A stretch of DNA of 64,000 nucleotides from Liopterus haemorrhoidalis (lineage: Eukaryota; Arthropoda; Insecta; Coleoptera; Dytiscidae): positions 37,676,306-37,740,305 of the forward strand of contig OZ020616.1 of assembly GCA_963971575.1 (NCBI GenBank), read 5' to 3'. The notes below the pieces were generated by a model, which saw only the letters and a list, made by a program, of their open reading frames with translations, was not told the origin of the DNA and did not search any database. How positions within the stretch are numbered: the first letter of the stretch is position 1; each line of letters opens with the position of its first letter. Made by a program: the position numbers and the translations under genes. This document shows positions 56,335-64,000 of the stretch, one piece after another.

Positions 56335-56715
56335 TCACTCTCTCTACCCTCAATATCCCATTCTTTCCGTCCCCAAATCTCCACTCCTTAGATAAGGATA
56401 ATCTTCACTATTGCATCGAATATCGTCATCCTCCACTGGATATCGGCATTAAACCTCCTCTCCCTTATGCTCCTTAGCTTTCTCATAACCAGCCTTGCTT
56501 TCTACACTCTTTCCCTAACGTGCTACTCTGCCTTATTCTTCCTCGTTAGCACGTACTTTATACTCGATTCTTCGATTTCTCTTCCTGACCATTCCCATAT
56601 TACTTTTTATCTCCTTCCTCTCCCTTTTCCGAACATCATCACCTTCGATTTGTCTTTGTTTATCTCTAATTTCTTTCTTTTAAAGTATTTGTCCACTCGG
56701 TCCATCATGAAATAT
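56335..56715 (-). pseudogene. Non-LTR retrotransposon RT fragment, family B copy 3
   Basis: Minus-strand translation covers a region upstream of and overlapping family B copy 1: NKDKSKVMMFGKGRG (the post-palm K.MVF motif), then RKNKAE and HVRERVESKAGYEKAK-type text, with stops. It is truncated at both ends. An unrelated plus-strand 3' end of the same family (CCCTAAACGCCGCAAGGCCT with an ATT tail) follows at 56770-56822. Confidence 0.7.
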
Positions 56716-56769
56716 TCAAATATCAAATATTTTACGTTATTTTATTTTTTATTTTATTTGTAATGGTTA

Positions 56770-56822
56770 ATACCCTAAACGCCGCAAGGCCTAGAGAAAT
56801 AAAGAATTATTATTATTATTAT
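56770..56822 (+). mobile_element. Family B LINE 3' end with (ATT)n tail
   Basis: The block ending AATAAAGAATTATTATTATT is the inverse of the 3' UTR of the minus-strand family B copy near 12580-12620. It therefore marks the 3' end of a severely 5'-truncated plus-strand copy, with a microsatellite-type tail. Confidence 0.6.
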
Positions 56823-58649
56823 GGGGTTTGTCAGTTCTTGACAAGCGTCCACTAATCTCAAACTTCAGCAACCTTTTGAGCCGCGTCATACTAGAGACTA
56901 GTGGAGCTAAATACACACGACTGCATCCCAAACCCTGGCGATATGGAGACGCGGAAATATATATTATTATTATTATTAATAATATTATTATTATTATAAA
57001 AACTAGATTTGCAAATTTTTACGATTACCTAATTCCCGTATGTTGGTACTACCTTCGTGAAAGTATGATATTTCATTTTTGTTTAAGTGAAGTCGGCTAA
57101 TGTTACAAAGAGTCAAACTTATCTAATTTCAGTCTGTAAATCAAGTGAGTAAAGTGCTAATTTTAACATATTACATATATTTACAACTGCGCTCAATGTA
57201 GGACGCTTATATTTTATGTGTACCATAATGGATTTCTATCCAAAGATGATCACCAACACGGACAAATGATGTTTCTACTTTAATTAAACTGTCGGATGTT
57301 TAGCTCTTAATGACGTCATAAAAATGTCATTATGAATGCTTGACGTGGATGATAATATTACGAACAAGCTGAAATGTAATGTCCTCGTGCACACTTCGGC
57401 AATTCGCGCATTTCAAAGACGCCAGAGGATCTTGACTTATTTATCGACTCTCAGTATATAGAATAATAGAGTGAGATGTTTTGGATGTTACGGCTATATT
57501 GTCGTACAAAGTCATTTGCAATGGCTGTTTTAGAAATTAAACTGTTTTCAAAAGAGAATTTTTACATCCGTTCTTTTTATAAACTTTTTTTTATAACTAT
57601 GGACGAATAAGTAATTTGTTATATTTACAATATAATTAGTTAAATTAGTCAATAAAATCAAATTACTGGTCTTGGATCGAATTTCTTTTTAAATGTGAAT
57701 ATGATGACAAATTTGCTATGTGCTGACAAATATTTTACTAGTTGACATGGGCGCCCTCAGTAAGGGACAAGGCATGCACTTGTCACCTCTCTGGGGGCAC
57801 TCATCGGGGCACTTGCCAGGGGCGTGAGGCATAATGAGGGGCGCGTGGCCTGATCAGGGGCGCCATTGTGTGTATGTGTGTATTTGGTTATTATTAAAAG
57901 CATTGGGAGGTGAGGACCTTTTTTCGCTCACCAGTTGTATTTGGGAGGTGAGGACCTTTTTTGGAGTGGAAGTGAGGCGCTATTTTAAGTTAATTTAATT
58001 AATTTACTTTATTTGCCAATGGCGCCAAAAACATTGCTACGGCTTTGGGAGTCTCCACTTTTAAGTGTTTTATTCCAAATCCAATGTTCTATCTATCAAA
58101 TGTTCAATAAATTTTGTTTTATGTTCATTTACTCGTATCAAGTTTGCATTCAGGGGACTCTGAATACTATGGCTTCATATTTTGTCCTTATTACTTATTA
58201 CTTTGTTCCGAGCTACGGAATAAAATAACAAAATAGCTCAGGAATAAGATGCGAAAGTGTTTCTTTAGGTTTCACTTGTATTATGAAAAATAAGGTGCAC
58301 CTGTAGTGAGTAATTTTCCGATTCCTACCCATTTAAAACAATTTTGTATTCTGAGCCACCCCTTCCCAAGAAAAATTCCCGGGTGCACGCCTGTTGTTCA
58401 TAGACTACTCTCTGGCTAACTTAAGTTGGCCGGTTGTGCAGTAACAAAAAAAATACAGTCACATAAAATTGAATTTTCAGAGCAAATTGAAAAGCGCTTG
58501 TGCGTATTCAGTGTACAAATACATTATTTTCCCGACTATACTAGGGTAGCACAGCTTATGTCACACTCCCTCATAATACTGTCGCATTCTGCGCAGAACA
58601 GTACCGCACCGGCCAGCTTAAGATAGCCCGATAGTACTATACAACTTGG
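56823..58649. other. Spacer with a GC-rich minisatellite-bearing MITE remnant
   Basis: Near 57740-57860 is GC-rich text (GGGCGCCCTCAGTAAGGGAC; GGGGCGCGTGGCCTGATCAG). At 57905-57970 are two inverted units of the GGTCCTCAC minisatellite (GGGAGGTGAGGACCTTTTTT). Near 58405 is a hAT-like end (inverted CAGGCGTGCACCCGGG). These suggest one or two decayed hAT MITEs of the CAGAGCC/CAGTGCC type, but no pair of ends with a duplication could be matched. The 98-bp run at 56947-56998 is ATT-rich. No gene is recognised. Confidence 0.4.
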
Positions 58650-58811
58650 AGGTTAACTAGGGTTGTACATCGAAGGCAAAACATCGATGTTTAACATCGA
58701 TGCTAACATCGGCGCTTATTATCGATGTTGAAAAAACATCGATGTTTCCGATACATCGATTTTTTATTAATATTAAAAAAATTGATGTGAAGTGTGAATA
58801 TTCACACATTT

Positions 58812-59617
58812 CAGGGTTTCGCAGGTATATAATAAGTGAAGGCGGTATGCTGAGTGTGTAGGACAAATTTTACTTTGTAGTAATCACGGCAAAATGAACG
58901 ATATTTTTAAAATAATTTATCGTCTGTTCATCATATAATAAGACTGGTTATTAAATTTACGCTCATAAAAATTAAATACAACATTTGTCAAAATATAACT
59001 AGAATTTTGACAAAATAATTTCAACATAATAAAAATGCAAAAAAAAAAACAGAAAAAATAAAATTCACTCCGGTACTCGAACTCGAAACCCTTCGTTTTC
59101 CAACCAGTTTAAGAGTGCTCTAACGCATGTAGCCATCGCACGCTATGCATGTGAGTGTCTTACATTGGTATAACTTTTGTACTTTGTGAACCAAAAACCA
59201 CAAAAAATGCGTTATTTTCCAAAAACATAATCTGATCAAAAATTCCTGTTGTACTATTTCGGTTCACACCAATATACATTAGAATTTTTTTAGATTTTTA
59301 GTTTAAACCATCTGGGCTACAGGGTGTGGGACAAAAAATTTTTTGCACATTTTTGGCAAAAATCGCATCAAAATAATTTATTTTGCAAAAATAAAAAATT
59401 TATCGCTAATCCACGTAATAAGGGCTTTCATTTGATACCCTATTCAGAATTTAAAAAAAATATTTTTGTTTTCGATGAGCACATATTTGTTTATATTTTT
59501 AGGGGGGTATGTTTGTTAGATGTTTTAGTATTTTTCCTATGTGCGGGTCAAAGAGTTGTATAAGCATGCCAAATTTCAACTCTCTAGGTTTAGCCGTTTG
59601 GCTACAATTTTTACCGA

Positions 59618-59663
<46 letters not shown>

Positions 59664-59710
59664 GACAAAATGACGGTATAAGGGTTTTTTGGTCATACCT
59701 ACAAAACCCT
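58812..59710 (+). repeat. TRB repeat copy 4 (uninterrupted reference copy)
   Basis: The ends are CAGGGTTTCGCAGGTAT and, inverted, AGGGTTTTGTAGGTATGACC. It contains a tRNA-like segment (59070-59137), CATCTGGGCTACAGGGTGTG, GGGCTTTCATTTGATACCCT and a (CAGA)n at 59619-59662. It serves as the pre-insertion reference for copy 1 (Harbinger MITE) and copy 3 (DUF4817 transposon). It is non-coding. Confidence 0.7.
59070..59137 (-). other. tRNA-like segment (possible SINE promoter)
   Basis: On the minus strand: TGGCTACATGCG (A-box-like, TRGCNNAGYNG) near 59135, then TTAGAGCACTCTTAAACTGG, and GAGTTCGAGTACC (B-box-like) at 59084-59072. The order and about 45-bp spacing fit a tRNA-derived Pol III promoter. 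It does not fold into a full tRNA that I could verify, so it is not a tRNA gene. Confidence 0.4.
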
Positions 59711-60498
59711 AAAAAGGTATTTATTTATATTATATAGGTTTTAAAAAAAAGTAACATATGTATAATACACAAAAAGCATTTATTAGATTTTTAAATAGAA
59801 ATATTCTTTTTTAATATCTAGTAATTAATTTCACATTAACATTACCCAATATAATAATCCTAATTTGTTCACACTATATTTACATTTCTAAAATGAAATA
59901 TTGGATTTTATTATAATACTAATATAGTAATCTTAATGTTAATTTTATATTATTTAACATAAAAATAACATACTGTCATATACATTTTTTTTCACTTTTT
60001 TAAGTTGAAATACATATTACATTTTTTTATAACACTAACATAGCAATCCTAATATTAATTTTACACAAACATTACAATACAATAATCCTAATAATAGTTT
60101 TATGAATAAATAAATTGTAATTATATAAGGAGGAATAGCAACTGGGAAAGTGTCAACAAGACTCAAAAAGCAACAAGTTTGTTGTCGTCGTTGGTCGTTG
60201 GCATTGTTTGCAAAAATTAGAAGTATCTTCTTATTTTTTTCTTATTCTGCTAACTTCTAAGAAGAATAAGAACTAACACTGTTAGTATTGTTACATCACA
60301 ATAGATGGCGCTTATATTTTGAGTACTAATATTAATAAAAATTAAAATTTTAAGATTCCAGCACTCTAGCAGTAGTTTCTGAATTTCAAAATTTAAACAT
60401 CGACATCGGTAGTAGACATCGATGTTTTATCGATACTATCGCCATCTGACCAGCGATGGTAAAAACATCGATGTTTTTTTCCCATCCCTAAGGTTGAC

Positions 60499-61160
60499 TA
60501 AATAGGTCGCTGGTCGCTTACATTAACAATTTACATCCAGGGTGCTAACTACTAGTGGAAGAATTATATAAATCTATAGTAAGACACACATTCCTTTTCT
60601 GTTAAAAGATTTTTCAAATATGAGTTGTGTTTTTGCAGTGTAGGTTCTTCCTGCTCTATGCCATGCTAAGAGCCAAGAGCCAAGAGCCGAGAACCACAGA
60701 GCAATATAAATCAAGAAGCAGTGATTGTAATTGCCGGTTTAGCTGTATTTAAATATTATTATTGAGTAAGCGGTGGCGAGCAACACAAGAATCTATTATT
60801 TATTATCCGGCTGAAGTATCGTTAAATGCGCTATTCTTTATTTTACCTCTACAGTTTTCTTGAACATTTATTGTATGTTATGGATATTTATACTGCGCCA
60901 TTGTTATATACGATTTAATAGTTGGTTATCAACTTTCAAACTTAAGAATTATATTGCTGTAACATTAAATAACTGTAATATAAATAAATTAATATTTTTA
61001 TGAAGAAGATAAGTTGGCGGTTTTTTTAAATGTAAACATTATTGTTTTAACATTGTATTACAAAAAGTATCATTGAACCTAGAAAGAAAAATGATGATTT
61101 CGAATTTGCGGGAGTCCGCATTTAACACAGCTTATGTAGAGAGAGCGTAAAAATTGTTAG
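60499..61160. other. Spacer, no recognised gene
   Basis: It contains a short direct repeat (AAGAGCCAAGAGCCAAGAGC near 60670) and otherwise AT-rich sequence. No coding or RNA feature is recognised. Confidence 0.45.
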
Positions 61161-61168
61161 TATCATAA

Positions 61169-63455
61169 CAGTGACGCAGCCAGGATTTTGTCTTGGGGAG
61201 GGCCGAATCAAATTTCGAGGGCACGCGGGCCGCATACGGCCCTCAACCTCATTTTTTGTGGCCCCTGAAGCGGTAATCAAAATCACTTGAGCTTATTTAG
61301 AGGGAAAATATATTTAAAAATGTAAAATATACTCTCTTCCCCCTTTCTGTTTATAAAAAAATGTTACAAGAAACCCTTCGGGATATTTAAAGTTCCGTCA
61401 CTGCTTATCATTTTGTATGTAAAATAGACTGCGACCCAAATCAGTTCGACACACCTGCTGTTGGATATTGATGATTATATCAAATAATAATTCCATTATT
61501 TGTTGATAAAAAAATGCAATTGTTAATCCATATATCAAAAACTTTCACTTGATTTTTTCTTCGATAAATACATATTTATTTATATTTTTCGCGGGATATA
61601 TTTTTGAAGTCTCAATATTTCTCTTACTTATGTTCAGTTCTCTAAATCAGCCGCTTGGCCACAATTTGCACCGAACGAACAGACTCACGTGGCAGAATAA
61701 GGATTTCTTGATTATACCTACGAAAACGTAAAAATAACATGTAAATATGCATTTTCTGTTAATTTCAACACTAATCATAATAAAATACAGCTTATTAGTA
61801 TTGTAAAATACATAAGTTATTTTGCTGTACAATTATGATAAATTTGTTAAATTTTCATTTCATTGGACCTTCAGAGGGGGGGGGGCACAAGCACACTGTT
61901 GTTCAGTACAACTTATATCAGTCCTTTTTGTGTGTAAAACATCATAATTTCAAAAATACCTAAGAAGATATTGATATTCACATTTAACTACAAAATAAAA
62001 ACAAATACCGATTTTAAGAGCCAAAACTACTCTCTTTATTATATTTCTACTATTTCTACTCTATTTCACGTTTGAGGTGTCATTTTAAAATTACATTCTG
62101 AAGGTTATACCGAAGTCAGATTTCCACTTTATCTTATCTGAATCGAGTAATTGGTTTTTTAAAACAGTTTTATCATTTGACTGGGCGAATATTTTAGTCG
62201 ATGTGTCAGGGAGAAAAAGAATGAACGCTCCCCTTCATATAATTCGTTGGAGCATATTTGGAAAGTGATATATTTTCACTTAAACAATACTTATGTCACT
62301 TTATCAAGAGTAGGCAATCTTAAAAAAATGTTTATTTACACGAAAAAAAAAAGCCAATATTGTTTAAGTAATTTAAAAATTAACTACTGTTGTGGTTAAC
62401 AAATTTTATCTTCAACTCTCCAAGCAGCGCCGTGTAATCTACTAGTCCTGGGAGGGGCCCAGACCCATCGGCCCACCCCCTTGGCTGCGCCAGTGGTTGT
62501 GGTTAACAAATTTTATCTTCAACTCTCCGAGCAGCGCCGTGTAATCTGCTAGTCCTGGGAGGGGCCCAGACCCATCGGCCCACCCCCTTGGCTGCGCCAG
62601 TGGTTGTGGTTAACAAATTTTATCTTCAACTCTCCGAGCAGCGCCGTGTAATCTGCTAGTCCTGGGAGGGGCCCAGACCCGTCGCCCCACCCCCTTGGCT
62701 GCGCCACTGGTTGTGGTTAACAAATTTTATCTTCAACTCTCCGAGCAGCGCCGTGTAATCTGCAAGTCCTGGGAGGGGCCCAGACCCGTCGGTCTCTCCC
62801 TTGGCTGCGCCACTGGTTGTGGTTAACAAATTTTATCTTCAACTCTCCGAGCAGCGCCGTGTAATCTGCTAGTCATGGGAGGGGAGCAGGCCCGTCGGCC
62901 CCTCCCTTGGCTGCGCCACTGGTTGTGGTTAACAAATTTTATCTTCAACTCTCCGAGCAGCGCCGTGTAATCTGCTAGTCCTGGGAGGGGCCCAGACCCG
63001 TCGCCCCACCCCCTTGGCTGCGCCACTGGTTGTGGTTAACAAATTTTATCTTCAACTCTCCGAGCAGCGCCGTGTAATCTGCAAGTCCTGGGAGGGGCCC
63101 AGACCCGTCGGTCTCTCCCTTGGCTGCGCCACTGGTTGTGGTTAACAAATTTTATCTTCAACTCTCCGAGCAGCGCCGTGTAATCTGCTAGTCCTGGGAG
63201 GGGCCCAGACCCGTCGCCCCACCCCCTTGGCTGCGCCACTGGTTGTGGTTAACAAATTTTATCTTCAACTCTCCGAGCAGCGCCGTGTAATCTGCAAGTC
63301 CTGGGAGGGGCCCAGACCCGTCGGTCCCTCCCTTGGCTGCGCCACTGGTTGTGGTTAACAAATTTTATCTTCAACTCTCCGAGTAGCGCCGTGTAATCTG
63401 CTAGTCCTGAAAGGGGCTCAGGCCCGTCGCCCCCCCCCCCTTGGCTGCGCCACTG
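61169..63455. mobile_element. hAT-type non-autonomous element with end-derived tandem array
   Basis: The left end is CAGTGACGCAGCCAGGATTT and the right end, inverted, CAGTGGCGCAGCCAAGG. TATCATAA flanks exactly on both sides (61161-61168 and 63456-63463). It is 2287 bp. The right half is an array of ten units of about 107 bp, each closing with the TIR-like CTTGGCTGCGCCACTG. No transposase is seen; the 60-codon ORFs around 61549-61832 look TRB-derived (ATACATATTTATTTATATTT). Confidence 0.92.
62390..63455 (+). repeat. Ten-unit 106/107-bp satellite-like array
   Basis: Units start at 62390, 62497, 62604, 62711, 62817, 62923, 63030, 63136, 63243 and 63349, so spacing is strictly 106 or 107. Each has TTGTGGTTAACAAATTTTAT, CGAGCAGCGCCGTGTAATCT, AGTCCTGGGAGGGGCCCAGA and the TIR-like end. 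From unit 3 on, two subtypes (CTGCTAGTCC...CGCCCC and CTGCAAGTCC...CGGTCYCTC) largely alternate, a dimeric higher-order pattern. Minus-strand ORFs (PRGWGDGSGPLPGLADYTAL) read through the units and are not genes. Confidence 0.95.
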
Positions 63456-63463
63456 TATCATAA

Positions 63464-64000
63464 TAACCTTCTTCTTAGCACTTTTCTTCTTTTGCAGGGT
63501 TCTTGTGTTGTATTTTACATACATAAAGCTGAGTAATCAAAATTAAGAATATATTAACAGATTTTTTAGAAGCGCGAAATCTGGGATAAAAATTAATTTA
63601 ATTTTTTAATTCACTTTGAATTTACTTCGAAAAATAATGCATTTCCTCTTCCTTTTCTTAATAAATTTTCATTTCTTAACTAATAAATGGTACATAATAA
63701 TTTGATAAAAGATACTCGACCGAGTTTTATATTAAATTACGTCAAGATACTTAAAATGTCTTAATTTGCAAATTCGAAAATATAAATTAGCTTAATTTAG
63801 TCAATTTGAAATAATTTAATAATACAATCAATGGTAGCTTCCTTTATTTTGTTTTTCTACCTAAAAATGTTTGTATAATTTTTTGTGCTAAGACTTTATA
63901 TGCCTTGAATAAATAAAGATGGAGGATTTTCTAGCCTTGGTAAGGTTTCATCTGGCAAGAGATATCGACTTGGAGCTGACGGACGATTAATTGGTTTCAG
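63464..64000. other. AT-rich end of window
   Basis: No TE end is recognised. An ATG at 63919 opens MEDFLALVRFHLARDIDLEL and stops with TAA at about 63990. It also offers a possible donor (TTGGTAAGG) after seven codons, so a first exon is conceivable but unsupported. Confidence 0.3.

Larger units (their letters stand above)
58658..60490. mobile_element. hAT-type element with ATCGATG subterminal motifs
   Basis: The left end is TAGGGTTGTACATCGA and the right end, inverted, TAGGGATGGG. Flanks AGGTTAAC (58650-58657) and AGGTTGAC (60491-60498) match 7/8. ATCGATG recurs several times within the first 110 bp and last 80 bp, a pattern typical of transposase-binding subterminal repeats. No transposase is present; much of the interior is TRB copy 4 (58812-59710). 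Confidence 0.82.

Noticed and set aside
59070..59137. A genuine tRNA gene
   Set aside because: A- and B-box-like motifs are present, but no complete cloverleaf with acceptor pairing could be verified, and it lies inside a repeat.
62823..63524. Repeated PRGWGDGSGPLPGLADYTAL minus-strand ORFs
   Set aside because: They read through the 107-bp satellite units. The periodic ORF follows from a unit length that keeps frame over pairs of units, with no start or domain evidence.

Overview
The window looks like intergenic or heterochromatic DNA from an AT-rich arthropod genome, most likely an insect. The basis is Tc1/mariner transposases, Penelope-like retroelements with a GIY-YIG domain, several non-LTR retrotransposon families with insect-type RT sequences, hAT, piggyBac-like and Harbinger-like short elements, Helitron pieces and short CCTAA runs like the insect telomere motif. 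I cannot name the species. I recognise no host protein-coding gene, rRNA or functional tRNA; nearly everything interpretable is transposable-element (TE) sequence, mostly broken.

Layout. 0-8 kb: end of a hAT element, a GC-richer repeat with an internal minisatellite (REP1 copy 1), an element with CACTGAG ends carrying a short exon-like ORF, and a repeat with 'CAGGGTTTTGTAGGTAT' ends (here called TRB) holding a Harbinger-type MITE. 8-14 kb: three non-LTR tails and a Penelope-like fragment hit by two DNA elements. 14-18 kb: two copies of one hAT family, the second inside a mariner fragment that abuts a Helitron helicase tail. 18-25 kb: a deleted mariner, a hairpin MITE, and a non-LTR element split by a complete-ended hAT with a perfect 8-bp target duplication. 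25-31 kb: a 49-bp-TIR element, the best-preserved retroelement ORF (Penelope-like RT plus GIY-YIG), and REP1 copy 2 with a MITE whose empty site survives in copy 1. 32-37 kb: a near full-length mariner, two foldback elements in opposite orientation, and a non-LTR element split by an insertion. 38-41 kb: a non-autonomous Helitron filled by a tandem array of about 290 bp period. 42-52 kb: non-LTR pieces and a three-level nest (TRB, then a DUF4817-type Tc1/mariner-like transposon, then a retroelement with inverted ends and a hammerhead-like motif). 51-56 kb: piggyBac-like MITE, tandem repeats, a MITE with an expanded minisatellite, and a Foldback-like element. 58-64 kb: two large hAT-type non-autonomous elements; the second has ten tandem copies of a unit derived from its own end.

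The genes do not form a pathway. What the window shows is a layered insertion history: many insertions have readable target-site duplications, and several have empty-site paralogues in the same window, so relative ages can be inferred. The most unusual structures are the end-derived satellite in a hAT element (61169-63455), the inverted-end retroelement (45608-47141), the Foldback-like element (53631-54738) and minisatellite growth inside one MITE family (35318 versus 52482). Coordinates of element ends were read by eye; divergent internal boundaries may be off by several bases.
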